Assembly (NCBI RefSeq): GCF_017068395.1
Contig: NZ_CP070619.1
Coordinates: 6,510,001-6,574,000 of the forward strand
DNA: 64,000 bases
Reading direction: 5' to 3'
Source: Rhodococcus pseudokoreensis
GTDB taxonomy: Bacteria; Actinomycetota; Actinomycetes; Mycobacteriales; Mycobacteriaceae
The notes beneath the pieces are model-generated. The model was given only the letters and a program-made list of their open reading frames with translations, was not told where the DNA came from and searched no databases. The translations under genes were made by a program, and so were the position numbers. Below are positions 16,539 to 25,840 of this stretch, in pieces; positions within the stretch are counted from its first letter, which is position 1, and each line of letters opens with the position of its first letter.

Positions 16539-17551
16539 CGAGAAGCAGCGCCCGGCGTCTGGGCCGGGTGTCGAGCAGGGCGCGGGCGCTGGTCGGCACG
16601 GAGGTCGCGTTCGGCGCGGGCATCGTTCTCCTGGTGGTTTTCGCACTCGTGACCACCGCCGTCTTCTACGCGAACCCACCGGGGCGCATGTCGTTCTCGT
16701 TCCGTACCGACGACGCCTCCTCGATCGACATCGGCCAGGACGTCCGGGTGGCGGGCATCGGCGTGGGAACCGTCACGGACGTGTCGATCGAGCCGGACGC
16801 GGTACTGGTGACGGCGGAGATCGACGACGCGATACCGGTCGGCTCGGACTCCCGGGTGGAGGTGCGCATGCTCACCCCGGTCGGCGGGTACGCGATCACC
16901 CTCGTCCCTCTCGGTGTTCTGCCGCTCGGGGACACCCCGCTGCCCGTCGAGCAGGTCAGCGTTCCGTATTCGATCGGCGATGTGCTCCAGGCCGCACCGC
17001 ACACGACCGACAACGTCGAGGGCGGCACCGTCGACGCGAACCTCGACGAGATGGCCCGGGCGCTCGAGGAGAACCCGACGTCGATCGCGTCGATGATCTC
17101 GGGCCTGACGAGCATCGCCCGCGTGATGGATCAGCAGCGTGCGCAGGTCCGCACGATCGCCGACCTCGCCGCGGAGTATCTCCAGAGCTTCGAGGCCGAC
17201 CAGGGCATGGTGTTCGACCTGATCCGCCAGATCGACGTGGTCCTGTCGACGTACAACACCACCCACGCCGGTTTCAACGAGGCCTATTCCCTGCTCGGCA
17301 ACGTGCTGATGACGATTCAGCCGTTCGAGGGGTTCTATCTCGACCACAAGACGGAGGTACTCGACGCTGTGAACCACACGAAGGGTGTGATCGACGAGTT
17401 CCGGACGTCGATGGGCCCGGCCATCGACAATCTTCAGTCCCTGCGCACTCAGCTCGCCGAATGGCTGACCCCCGAAGGAATGGCCGCGATCAAAGGCGGC
17501 ACACTCATGGCCTCGGACTTCTGTGTCCCCGTTCCCGGACGGACGTGCTGA
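16526..17551 (+). CDS. mceC: Mce family protein C
   Basis: The product is 341 residues from the ATG at 16526, which overlaps the end of mceB by 13 bp. A hydrophobic helix lies near residues 27-50, then the MCE domain (FRTDDASSIDIGQDVRVAGIGVGTVTDV) and a helical part. A Cys pair close to the C-terminus (DFCVPVPGRTC) resembles MceB. It is the third Mce subunit of the operon. Confidence 0.92.
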   Translation: MQPVTRSSARRLGRVSSRARALVGTEVAFGAGIVLLVVFALVTTAVFYANPPGRMSFSFRTDDASSIDIGQDVRVAGIGVGTVTDVSIEPDAVLVTAEIDDAIPVGSDSRVEVRMLTPVGGYAITLVPLGVLPLGDTPLPVEQVSVPYSIGDVLQAAPHTTDNVEGGTVDANLDEMARALEENPTSIASMISGLTSIARVMDQQRAQVRTIADLAAEYLQSFEADQGMVFDLIRQIDVVLSTYNTTHAGFNEAYSLLGNVLMTIQPFEGFYLDHKTEVLDAVNHTKGVIDEFRTSMGPAIDNLQSLRTQLAEWLTPEGMAAIKGGTLMASDFCVPVPGRTC

Positions 17552-17552
17552 G

Positions 17553-18584
17553 ATGACCGGGAAATCAGGCCTGATCGTCAAGGTGCTGGCCGTCGTGTGC
17601 GCGGCCGCCGCCGTCTGCGGCGCCGGTGTGGCGGTCGCGACGACGGGGGAGCCGGCAGACCGGTCGGCGTTCTGCGCGCTCATGCCCGACGCCATCGGCC
17701 TCTACACCGGCAACCCGGTCACCCAGATGGGTTACGAGGTGGGCCGTGTCGAAGGCATCGAGCCGCAGGGCGACCACGTGCAGGTCACCTTCTCGCTCGC
17801 GAGTGGCCGGTCCTATCCGTTCGACGTCCGCGCGGTCACCCGCTCGAAGTCCCTGCTCGCCGATCGGAGCCTCGAACTCGTCGGCAACTACACGACCGGT
17901 CCGGAACTCGCTCCGCAGCAGTGCATTCCGCTCGAGCACAGCCATACTCCGAAAAGCATCTCCGAGATCGCCGGTTCGGCAGCCGATTTCATCGATGCCA
18001 TCGCTCCGGACGACGGTGAGGAGAACGTCCGGAAGACGGTGCTCGGTCTCGACGAGGCGCTCCGCGGCCAGGGAGAGAACGCCGCGGACATGATGAGGCA
18101 TGCCGCCGAGGCCGCAGCCGATCCGGACAAACTCGTCGCCGACATCGGCTCGTCGATCGCGAACATGGCCCCGCTGACGGACGAAGCGCTCCGCCGGTGG
18201 AGTTCGATCCGGTCGATCGTGGAGCAGATGCCTGCCGTCGTGGCCGCGGGCATCGATCTGTGGCCCGGAGTCATCGAGGTATGCGAGGGAATCGGCTGGC
18301 TGGTAGCGACTTTGCACGACATCCAGCAGAACTACGGCGCCGACATCTGGCCATTCGTGCACGGACCGGCGACCGACGCCCTGAAGCTGGCGGCGACGCG
18401 GTCGAACGACATCGCAAGCCTGATCTCGACGATTCCGTCGGTTGCACCCTTCCTCGCGCAGCAGACGACGCGCGACGGTGCGCTCACCATTGCCTACCAG
18501 CAGCCGACCGTGGCTCTGGCGACCGCCGGAACCGAGGTGCCGATGGACCGGCTGCTCGACCTCGTGCGGACGGGAAGGAACTGA
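17553..18584 (+). CDS. mceD: Mce family protein D
   Basis: This 343-residue Mce protein starts at an ATG one base after the mceC stop. The N-terminal membrane helix covers about residues 5-25. The MCE domain includes MGYEVGRVEGIEPQGDHVQV, and a long helical segment follows. It is the fourth Mce subunit. The helical part is shorter than in mycobacterial MceD proteins, which often carry a long Pro-rich tail. Confidence 0.9.
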   Translation: MTGKSGLIVKVLAVVCAAAAVCGAGVAVATTGEPADRSAFCALMPDAIGLYTGNPVTQMGYEVGRVEGIEPQGDHVQVTFSLASGRSYPFDVRAVTRSKSLLADRSLELVGNYTTGPELAPQQCIPLEHSHTPKSISEIAGSAADFIDAIAPDDGEENVRKTVLGLDEALRGQGENAADMMRHAAEAAADPDKLVADIGSSIANMAPLTDEALRRWSSIRSIVEQMPAVVAAGIDLWPGVIEVCEGIGWLVATLHDIQQNYGADIWPFVHGPATDALKLAATRSNDIASLISTIPSVAPFLAQQTTRDGALTIAYQQPTVALATAGTEVPMDRLLDLVRTGRN

Positions 18585-18585
18585 G

Positions 18586-19593
18586 ATGAATCTGTCGAGA
18601 AGAACGCGGCAGTTTCTGTGCGCTGCGTCCGTGAGCGCGGTGGTGCTGACGGTGCCGGCCTGTTCCCTGGGGCCGGACGACCTGCCCTCGGTCCGCGGCG
18701 GCGTCGGCGACACCTACGATCTGTCGCTCGAGTTCGCCAGCGTGATGAATCTGCCCGCCGGTGCCGACGTGATGATGGACGGGTTGCGGGTCGGCGAGGT
18801 CCGGTCCCTGCAGGTGTCCGGATCGACGGTGACGGTGTCGGCCGGAATTGGAAGCGGCACAAGGATTCCCGCCGAAGCGCGGGCGATCGTCCGCCAGGAC
18901 ACTCTGCTGGGCGACACCTACATCGCCGTCACCGCGGACGGCGAACGCTCCGCCGACGGCTACCTGCCCGCCGGTGGCACGATCCCCGTCGCCCGCACCA
19001 TCTCGCCACCGCAGTTGGAGGACACCATCGCGGTCCTCGCGAACTTCGTCAACGGCGGCAGCATCCAGCGGATCGAGGATGTGATGGCCCGGGTCAATGC
19101 CGTCGTGCCGCCGCTCCCTGCCGTGCGCGACGTGGCGTCCGTGGCGGCGCTGGACATGCAGGATCTCGCTGCCCGGACGCAGGAGATCGACCGGACGCTG
19201 ACGGGGTTGAACGAGACCGCACTGTCGTTCGACGATCGCACCGACGCCCTGTCGGCCATGTTCGACAGTTCCAGCGTTCACTACTGGCGGCGACTCGCGA
19301 TCTCGGTGGTGTCGCACATCGGCCAGATCCTGCCCTCCGTCGGCAGCGTCTACGAAGGCGGACTGTGGATGGTGCCCATGCTGAACACGCTCGCCGACAC
19401 GGGGGACGTGGCGCGCGACGTCTGGGACGAGGGCCCGGACACGACCGTGGTGCTGTCGCGTTTCCTGCGCAGCAGGATCGTGCCGTTCGCGCAGAAGCCT
19501 TCCGTCGAGATCGAGGGCATCGAATCCGCCGGAGGAGACCAGATCGTGGCCGACGCGGAGAACCTGCTCCGCATGCTGGGAGCAGTGAAATGA
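18586..19593 (+). CDS. mceE: Mce family lipoprotein E
   Basis: A 335-residue protein starts at an ATG one base after mceD. The signal peptide ends in a lipobox LTVPAC, so Cys26 should be lipidated. This is the usual arrangement for the fifth Mce protein (LprK/MceE type). The MCE domain (MDGLRVGEVRSLQVSGSTVTVSAG) is followed by a helical part. Its stop overlaps the mceF start by four bases. Confidence 0.92.
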   Translation: MNLSRRTRQFLCAASVSAVVLTVPACSLGPDDLPSVRGGVGDTYDLSLEFASVMNLPAGADVMMDGLRVGEVRSLQVSGSTVTVSAGIGSGTRIPAEARAIVRQDTLLGDTYIAVTADGERSADGYLPAGGTIPVARTISPPQLEDTIAVLANFVNGGSIQRIEDVMARVNAVVPPLPAVRDVASVAALDMQDLAARTQEIDRTLTGLNETALSFDDRTDALSAMFDSSSVHYWRRLAISVVSHIGQILPSVGSVYEGGLWMVPMLNTLADTGDVARDVWDEGPDTTVVLSRFLRSRIVPFAQKPSVEIEGIESAGGDQIVADAENLLRMLGAVK

Positions 19594-20549
19594 CTGTCAA
19601 GACTTCGTTGTCGATTCTCGGCATGGTGGTGATCGCCGTGCTGTCCTTCCTCTACATGGGCCGGGCCGGCCTGCACGTCGCCCGGTTCGACGACGTACGC
19701 ACCGCCACACTGGACGTGCCGGACACGAACGGACTCGTGGTCGGCTCCCGCGTGCTGCTCCGGGGGGTGGCGATCGGACACATCAGTGACGTGACGGCGT
19801 CGGCCGACCACATCGAGGTCGCGTGGAACTACGAGAGTGACCGGTCGATCCCCGCCGACAGCGAATTCCGCGTCGACAATCTGTCAGCGCTGGGCGAACC
19901 GTTCCTCGCGGTGCTGCCCTCGTCCGCCGCGGGGCCGTATCTCGAGGACGGGGCCACCGTCCCGGCGAACCAGGTCATGGTGCCCACGACGTTCAAGGAG
20001 CTCTCCGAGCGCCTGACCAGGCTCCTCGAACAGGTGGATCCCGTTCGGGTACAAGCGATCTTCGACACGATCGACGTCGCGCTTCCCGACGACTTCGCGG
20101 TCCTGAACAACCTCACGCGGGCCGGTGAACTACTCGCCGCGACGCTCACCCAGCAGTCCGACAACCTCACCACGCTGTTCGACACCCTGCAGCCCCTGCT
20201 GATGGACAGCGCGACCCTTCCGGAGGGATTCCGGGACACGACACCGATCGTCGCCGAGTTCGGCAGCGGGTTCCGCGACGTGCTCGGCGGAATCCGGTTC
20301 GCCACCGAGAAGGGTCCGTTGCGCGACGGAATCGCCAACGGAGCAAGCCCTTTCATCGGGGAGCTGCAGACGTTCCTCGACCACACCGCCCCGGACCTGC
20401 AGGTGATCGGCGTGAATCTCCTGCCCTCGGTGCAGGCGGGGGCGGCGTCGATGCGGACCGTCGACGTGGGCCGCCTGCTCGACAACGTCATGGCGTCCAC
20501 CGCATCCGGAGATGCACTGACGGTCCATCTCAGCCCGTCGGGACGGTAG
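19590..20549 (+). CDS. mceF: Mce family protein F
   Basis: This 319-residue protein starts at the ATG overlapping the mceE stop (ATGA); the frame is open far upstream, but that is a shadow of mceE. The N-terminal helix is at about residues 5-22, followed by the MCE domain (VGSRVLLRGVAIGHISDVTASADHIEV) and a helical region (residues 130-310). It completes the A-F set. Confidence 0.92.
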   Translation: MTVKTSLSILGMVVIAVLSFLYMGRAGLHVARFDDVRTATLDVPDTNGLVVGSRVLLRGVAIGHISDVTASADHIEVAWNYESDRSIPADSEFRVDNLSALGEPFLAVLPSSAAGPYLEDGATVPANQVMVPTTFKELSERLTRLLEQVDPVRVQAIFDTIDVALPDDFAVLNNLTRAGELLAATLTQQSDNLTTLFDTLQPLLMDSATLPEGFRDTTPIVAEFGSGFRDVLGGIRFATEKGPLRDGIANGASPFIGELQTFLDHTAPDLQVIGVNLLPSVQAGAASMRTVDVGRLLDNVMASTASGDALTVHLSPSGR

Positions 20550-20620
20550 AGCCAACCGCACCCCGAAAAGTCCTCGATCGTCCACCCCCGGAGATCGGAC
20601 AGCCCAGTGAAAGGCGAACG

Positions 20621-21238
20621 ATGCAGAAATCCATGGAACTCGTGAACTCCGGAACCGCCCCCGAGGCCGATCCCTCCGCTGGTGCGGGCGATCGTGAGCG
20701 TCGAGGCGGCAGGAACGTGCCGCTGCGGTCGGTGATGGTCGGGGGCCTGGTCGCCGTTCTCGTCGTCGCACTGGCGGTGCTCGGGTGGCAACTCCGGAGC
20801 ACGACCGACGAACTCGACCAACTCCACGACGCGGCGGCGAGCAGGCAGCAGGCCGAACGGATCGCCCTCGACTACGCGACCGGCGCCGCAGAAATGGACT
20901 TTCGCGACCTGTCCGCGTGGCGAACACGGCTGACGGCGGGCACCGCCCCGGAACTGTCCAACCGACTCACCCAGGCCGCGACGTCGATGGAGCAGATCAT
21001 CGCCCCGCTCCAGTGGACGTCGAGCGCACAGCCGATCTCGGCGAAAGCCGAACCGGGACCGGACGGAACCTATTCGGTCGACTGCTTCGTCAGCGTCCTG
21101 ACGAAGAACAGCCAGGCACCGGACGGACTTCAGTCGACCGCGACCTACAAGATGACGGTCGACAGCGGAAACGACTGGAAGATCACCGAGATCAGCGGAA
21201 TCGACTCGGCACTCGACGGGGACAAGGCGCCGCGGTAG
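20621..21238 (+). CDS. Mce-associated membrane protein
   Basis: A 205-residue protein has a basic N-terminus, one membrane helix near residues 38-60 and a soluble alpha+beta domain of NTF2-like shape, as in Mce-associated (Mas/OmaM-like) proteins. It lies 71 bp after mceF on the same strand. Members of this family are thought to help assembly or stability of Mce complexes. The operon carries only one such gene, while many mce operons carry two or more. Confidence 0.85.
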   Translation: MQKSMELVNSGTAPEADPSAGAGDRERRGGRNVPLRSVMVGGLVAVLVVALAVLGWQLRSTTDELDQLHDAAASRQQAERIALDYATGAAEMDFRDLSAWRTRLTAGTAPELSNRLTQAATSMEQIIAPLQWTSSAQPISAKAEPGPDGTYSVDCFVSVLTKNSQAPDGLQSTATYKMTVDSGNDWKITEISGIDSALDGDKAPR

Positions 21239-21282
21239 CCGGAGTTCGGAGCAGTCTGCCGGCGGTGTCGTACCTCGCGTAC

Positions 21283-21897
21283 TCAGTCGCCGGCAGGCAG
21301 CGCGGCGGGAACAACCGATGGGACCAGGAACGTGCGGATCTTCTCCCGGAACCGTTCCAGCGAACCGGTGCCGCCGTTCAGTTGGCTGATACACATGATC
21401 TCGAGTTCCGAGATCCATTCGCACAGCAGTGTCAGATCCAGGTCGGCGCGGAGGTCGCCGGCCTCCTGCGCCTCGCTCAGAATCGGCTCCCACAGCTCAC
21501 TCGTCAGTTCGACGGCCTTGCCCGATGTAGTCAGCAGGGAGTTCGCCAGGGTCATCTCCGAGGGGGAGACGAGCAGATGGACCATGGGATCCCGCAGACC
21601 GCTCTCGACGTTCTGGCAGATGCCCTCGACGAGTCGCTCCTCGATCGTGGGCCACTTCGCTATGAAGGCCCGGGCGGGCGTCATGTTCTTGCGCGCCCGC
21701 CGCGCGACCGATTCGATGATCAGACTCTCCCGGTCCGAGAAATACCGGTAGACCGTCGCGCGGGACATGTCCGCGGCGCGGGCGACGTCCTCCATCGTCG
21801 TCTTGGTGATCCCGAAGCGTTCGAAGCACGACTCCGCTGCGCTGAGGATCGTCGAGCGGACGTCGGTCGCGGGGTCGTTTCCAGTCCTTGCAGCCAC
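21283..21897 (-). CDS. TetR-family regulator, divergent from Rieske operon
   Basis: This TetR protein has 204 residues from a GTG at 21897; a TTG at 21912 would add five. Neither start has a clear ribosome site. The helix-turn-helix is near residues 30-52 (TTMEDVARAADMSRATVYRYF), followed by a helical effector domain. It closely resembles the TetR protein at 10598 in layout. It is divergent from the Rieske oxygenase, and a dyad between them (TGAGAC-N14-GTCTCA) is the probable shared operator. Its 3' end converges on the mce operon. Confidence 0.87.
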   Translation of the reverse strand: MAARTGNDPATDVRSTILSAAESCFERFGITKTTMEDVARAADMSRATVYRYFSDRESLIIESVARRARKNMTPARAFIAKWPTIEERLVEGICQNVESGLRDPMVHLLVSPSEMTLANSLLTTSGKAVELTSELWEPILSEAQEAGDLRADLDLTLLCEWISELEIMCISQLNGGTGSLERFREKIRTFLVPSVVPAALPAGD

Positions 21898-21925
21898 CAG
21901 GAAACAGTACAACCACGATCTGCCG

Positions 21926-21951
21926 TGAGACGCTAGACAACGAATGTCTCA
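21926..21951. promoter_or_regulatory. nested dyad between TetR and Rieske genes
   Basis: TGAGAC (21926-21931) and GTCTCA (21946-21951) form an outer inverted repeat, and AGACA-N5-TGTCT (21935-21949) an inner one. The site lies between two divergent start codons and ends 17 bp before the Rieske ATG, as expected for a TetR operator covering both promoters. Confidence 0.65.
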
Positions 21952-21968
21952 TGTGCCACTCTCGGTGT

Positions 21969-23150
21969 ATGGAGCGCGAAGACAAGATCACCCTCACCGA
22001 GCGACTGATCGCACACGTCGACAACAACAGCACCGACTATGCGGACGACCTGCTTCGAGTGCCGTTCTCGGTGTTCAACGACCCCGAACTCGCCGAACGC
22101 GAGCGCACGGTGGTCCGGCGGCTGCCGCACATCGTCGCCCACGTCGACGAGCTGAAGAAGGCGGGCGACTTCGTCACGACCGAACTGATCGGCACGCCGC
22201 TACTGGTGGTCAAGCAGACGGACGGCAGCGTCAAGGCCTTCTCCAACGTCTGCAGGCACCGGGGCTCGAAGGTGGAGTTCGAGGAAGCCGGCTGCAAGCG
22301 CGTCTTCAGCTGCCCTTATCACAACTGGGCGTACGGCCGCGGGGGAGATCTGCGGGGAATGCCGCACGCGGAAGGCTTCGACGGCATGGACCGTTCGCAG
22401 TACGGGCTCGTCGAATTTCCCTGCGAGGTGCGGCACGGCCTGGTCTGGGTGGTTCCGACGGTCGGCGCCGAACTCGACATCGCCGCGATTCTCGGGGACA
22501 AGCACGACGCGGAGGTGACGGACACCGGCATGGCCGAGTCGTTCCAGGTGCGCAAGGAGACCTGGAAACTCGACATGAACTGGAAGATCGCCGTCGACGG
22601 CGTCCAGGACTCGTACCACCTGTGCCAGTTGCACACCAAGACTGTGTGCAACTACCTCGAGGGCAACATCACGGCCTACGACCTGGTCGACCGTTCGTGG
22701 CGAATCGTCGTGGCCCGCAAGTCGATCACCGAGGTTCGCGGCGCAGACCCCGACTCGTTCGACGTCCGCGACTACTCCCTCGCGAACTACACGATCTACC
22801 CGGGCACGATGCTCGTGACCGAACCCAACCACTTCGAGATCTGGACGATCGTGCCCGACACCGAAGATCCCAACGTGTCGTACTGCACCATTCGCCTTCT
22901 GTCCCCGAAGGAGCCCGAGACTCCGCGCGAGAAGCGGATTCTGGACAAGAACTGGGAACTCCTCATGGAGACCCTGCACGCCGAGGACTGGTTCGTCACG
23001 AAGACGATCACGGCCAACGCGGCGCACGGGCAGGTCGACGAGCTGATCTACGGACGCAACGAACTCCCCGGTCAGGTGTTCCACAAGATGATCACCCGCG
23101 ATGCCGAGGAAGTCGCTCGGCAGGAGGCCGCGGCCGGCGGTGTGCGGTGA
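21969..23150 (+). CDS. Rieske non-haem iron oxygenase, alpha subunit
   Basis: The product is 393 residues from the ATG at 21969. The Rieske 2Fe-2S motif is C95-R-H97 ... C115-PY-H118. Catalytic mononuclear iron ligands lie in DSYHLCQLH (His217 and His222), as in ring-hydroxylating oxygenases. There is no beta-subunit gene, so it belongs to the alpha-only type (like KshA and phthalate-type enzymes) that needs a separate reductase. It heads an operon with CoA-pathway genes that overlap by 4 bp each. The substrate is unknown; hydroxylation or demethylation is possible. Confidence 0.93.
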   Translation: MEREDKITLTERLIAHVDNNSTDYADDLLRVPFSVFNDPELAERERTVVRRLPHIVAHVDELKKAGDFVTTELIGTPLLVVKQTDGSVKAFSNVCRHRGSKVEFEEAGCKRVFSCPYHNWAYGRGGDLRGMPHAEGFDGMDRSQYGLVEFPCEVRHGLVWVVPTVGAELDIAAILGDKHDAEVTDTGMAESFQVRKETWKLDMNWKIAVDGVQDSYHLCQLHTKTVCNYLEGNITAYDLVDRSWRIVVARKSITEVRGADPDSFDVRDYSLANYTIYPGTMLVTEPNHFEIWTIVPDTEDPNVSYCTIRLLSPKEPETPREKRILDKNWELLMETLHAEDWFVTKTITANAAHGQVDELIYGRNELPGQVFHKMITRDAEEVARQEAAAGGVR

Positions 23151-23908
23151 CGACGGGCGACCTGCGCCGATCGTCGCCCGCACCCGGAGTGCTGCAACTC
23201 GACCTCGCGCGGCCCGATGTGCACAACGCGATCACCCTCGGCCTGCAGCGTGAACTCGATGCCGCGCTCGCCGAGGCGGCGGACGACGCGGACGTCCGGG
23301 TGGTGCTGCTGACGGGGGAGGGCACCGCCGCGTTCTCCGCGGGATACGACCTGAAGGAACTCCGGGCGATGACGGCGGACGCCTGTGTCCTCAGCCTGCT
23401 CGAACGGGACGAACTGCTGTGGAGATACTTCACGTTCCCCAAACCCACCGTCGCTGCGGTCCAGGGCATGGCCTACGGCGCGGGCACCCTGCTGGCGGTG
23501 TGTTCCGATCTGCGCGTGGGAGGTCCCGGCACCCGCATCACCGTCACCGCGGCGAAGTACGGCGGCGCCAACCTCACGTGGGTGCTCGACCACCTGATCG
23601 GCGCCGGGCTCGCCCGCGATCTGCTGATGACGTCGCGGGCAGTCACCGGTGAGGAGGCCCACCGGATGGGGCTCGTCTCCCGGTACGCGGCCGACGGCGA
23701 CGTGCTCGGCGCCGCGCTGGAGGCGGCCGGGGAGATCGCCGCGCAGCCGCCCGAGTCGATGCGCGAGATCAAGACTCTGCTGCTCGACGGACCGGGACGC
23801 GACCTGCGGTCCCGGTACGACCGGGAGAACGTCGTGTCGCGCACGACACTCCGGCCGCGTCCGGTCGAGGAGATGTTCGGCTCCTACTTCGGACGGCGCG
23901 CCCGGTGA
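23147..23908 (+). CDS. enoyl-CoA hydratase/isomerase family protein
   Basis: A 253-residue crotonase-fold protein starts at a GTG overlapping the Rieske stop (GTGA). It has the oxyanion-hole motifs FSAGYDLKEL and QGMAYGAGTLLA. The usual catalytic Glu region reads KYGGANLTWVLDHLIG, so standard hydratase glutamates are not obvious and the reaction may differ (isomerase, hydrolase or decarboxylase). It is placed between an oxygenase and a thioesterase in a tightly overlapping operon. Confidence 0.88.
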   Translation: MTTGDLRRSSPAPGVLQLDLARPDVHNAITLGLQRELDAALAEAADDADVRVVLLTGEGTAAFSAGYDLKELRAMTADACVLSLLERDELLWRYFTFPKPTVAAVQGMAYGAGTLLAVCSDLRVGGPGTRITVTAAKYGGANLTWVLDHLIGAGLARDLLMTSRAVTGEEAHRMGLVSRYAADGDVLGAALEAAGEIAAQPPESMREIKTLLLDGPGRDLRSRYDRENVVSRTTLRPRPVEEMFGSYFGRRAR

Positions 23909-24576
23909 CCCGCGTCTCGACTCCCGACGACATCTGGAGTCCCAGCTGGGACGACCCGTTCGAACCGACCGCGGACGTCGACGACGAGTTCGCGGAACTG
24001 GCCGACGCCCTGCGTTCGGTGCAGGAGGCCGTCACCCGCAGCCGTCCGACGCCCGACGCGGCGAGTTGCGCGGCGCGTACGCTCCGCGACCTCGCAGCAC
24101 GACTGGCGGAGTTCGAGGTCGGCGAGGACGAACAGATCGCCGGCCGGCGCTGGGACCTTCCCGGTCGAGCGCAGGCGCTGACGCCGGCCCTTCACGTCGA
24201 CGAGGTGACCGCGACCCGGGCGCGGGGGCGCGTCACGGTCGGCAGATTCCATTCCGGGCGCTACGCGATGAACGGCGGCGTGACGCCGCTGATCTTCGAC
24301 GAGATTCTCGCGCGCCTCGCCAACAGCTCCGGCAGGCACTGGGCGCGCACGGCGTACCTGCACGTCAACTACCGCGCCCCCGCGCCGCTCGGCGTCGAAC
24401 TGCGCGTGGAGGCGGAGCTGGCCGGGCAGGAGGGCCGCAAACGATTCCTGCGCGGTGCGATGTATCACGGCGACGTCCTCGTCGCCGACGTCGACGGACT
24501 CTGGATCGAATTGAAACCGGAACAGACACAGAACGTCTCGCTGGCCGTCGGCCGGGGAGCGGAGGAGGGTTCATGA
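23905..24576 (+). CDS. hotdog-fold (PaaI-like) thioesterase
   Basis: The product has 223 residues from a GTG overlapping the previous stop by four bases. Residues about 100-210 fit a PaaI/4HBT hotdog domain (FHSGRYAMNGGVTPLIFDEILARL, then YLHVNYRAPAPLG). About 90 acidic N-terminal residues precede it. Such proteins hydrolyse acyl-CoA thioesters, often aromatic or branched ones, to recycle CoA. The next start overlaps its stop. Confidence 0.85.
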   Translation: MTRVSTPDDIWSPSWDDPFEPTADVDDEFAELADALRSVQEAVTRSRPTPDAASCAARTLRDLAARLAEFEVGEDEQIAGRRWDLPGRAQALTPALHVDEVTATRARGRVTVGRFHSGRYAMNGGVTPLIFDEILARLANSSGRHWARTAYLHVNYRAPAPLGVELRVEAELAGQEGRKRFLRGAMYHGDVLVADVDGLWIELKPEQTQNVSLAVGRGAEEGS

Positions 24577-25823
24577 GTGGGTACTCGCTGCTGGACGGCG
24601 TTCGGATCCTCGAGGTCGCGCAGCTGGCGCCGTCGTCGCTCGGCGGGCATCTCGCCGATCTGGGTGCGGACGTGATCAAGATCGAATCCGGTCCGCTCGG
24701 GGATCCGGTGCGCATCGGCGGCAGCCGTGCCGTCGGAGACGAGGACGGTCCTGCGTTCATGCACCTGCGATGGAATCGCGGAAAGCGCAGCGTCGCACTC
24801 GATCTGCGCACCCCCGAGGGCAAGCAGGCGTTCCTCGACCTCGCGCGGTCGTGCGACGCGGTCATCGAGGGCATGCGGGGCGGGTACCTCGACTGGCTCG
24901 GCGTCGGCTACGAGCAACTACGACAGGTGAATCCGAAGATCGTGCTGTGCACGGTGTCGGGCATGGGCACCGACGGCCCGTACCGCGTTCTCGGCACCGG
25001 TGGTCCGGTGTTCGATGCGTACGCCGGGCTCCGTGAGGTCGGCACTCCCGCGGAGCCGCCGACCGAGGGGATGGCGGGATCCACGACGCCGCCGATCGCG
25101 ATGTACGCGCTCGGCGCCTACGGGGCGATGGGCCTGCTCGCCGCGCTGCACAAGGCCGGCGCCACCGGCACCGGCTGCCACGTCGAGGTGGCGGGCATCG
25201 ACGTCGCCGCCGCGTGGATGCCGGACCTCGTGGACGCGGAGTTGAACAGGGACCGCTCGATTCCCCGGCCGACCTGGCTGCCGGACGGGCGGCTGCCCGA
25301 CTGGCCACGGCTCGAGGCCTACCGCACCAGCGACGGCGAGGCGATCCTGTTCGGGTCGCACGTGGAGAAGTTCTGGCACAACTTCCTGGCCGCGGTCGGG
25401 CGTGACGACCTGATCGGCGTCGACCTCACGGGCACCGACGACGGTGCCCCCGCCCGCGCGGACCTGGTGTGGCGGGCACTGACGGAGATCTTCGCGCGAC
25501 GCACCCGCGCCGAGTGGGTGCAGGTGTTCCTCGAACACGGCATCGCAGGAGGCCCGGTCAACAGCGTGGCCGACATGCTCGACGACCCGCACTTCCGGGC
25601 GCGGGACAACACCTACCGGGTCGACTACCCCGGTGTCGGCGAGCTCGAGTTCGTGGTCAGCCCCGTGCGCGTCGCCGGGGAGAAGTTCGCGCCCGCGCTG
25701 CCGCCGGTCGTGGGCGCGGACACCTCGGAGGTGCTGCGGACGGTGGCGAAGTACGACGCCACGCGGATCGCCGCGGCAACCGACTCGGCGAGCCCTCGGC
25801 GCGAGGCCCCGTCCGCCGGCTGA
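24573..25823 (+). CDS. CaiB/BaiF family III CoA-transferase homologue
   Basis: A 416-residue protein starts at the ATG overlapping the thioesterase stop (ATGA). It has the family start LDGVRILEVAQLAPSSLGGHLADLGADVIKIE and RGKRSVALDLRTPEG. At the place of the catalytic Asp in class III CoA-transferases (pattern IGDxxxG), I read PPIAMYALGAYGA, so the Asp appears to be missing. It may act as a racemase/isomerase-like or non-catalytic protein, or my alignment is off. It is the last gene of the Rieske operon, before a strong terminator. Confidence 0.88.
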   Translation: MSGYSLLDGVRILEVAQLAPSSLGGHLADLGADVIKIESGPLGDPVRIGGSRAVGDEDGPAFMHLRWNRGKRSVALDLRTPEGKQAFLDLARSCDAVIEGMRGGYLDWLGVGYEQLRQVNPKIVLCTVSGMGTDGPYRVLGTGGPVFDAYAGLREVGTPAEPPTEGMAGSTTPPIAMYALGAYGAMGLLAALHKAGATGTGCHVEVAGIDVAAAWMPDLVDAELNRDRSIPRPTWLPDGRLPDWPRLEAYRTSDGEAILFGSHVEKFWHNFLAAVGRDDLIGVDLTGTDDGAPARADLVWRALTEIFARRTRAEWVQVFLEHGIAGGPVNSVADMLDDPHFRARDNTYRVDYPGVGELEFVVSPVRVAGEKFAPALPPVVGADTSEVLRTVAKYDATRIAAATDSASPRREAPSAG

Positions 25824-25840
25824 CCGCGCGCACTCCGCAG

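Noticed and set aside
20541..20620. Separate promoter before the Mce-associated gene
   Set aside because: The 71-bp gap has no convincing -35/-10 pair, dyad or terminator; the gene is better read as part of the mce operon.
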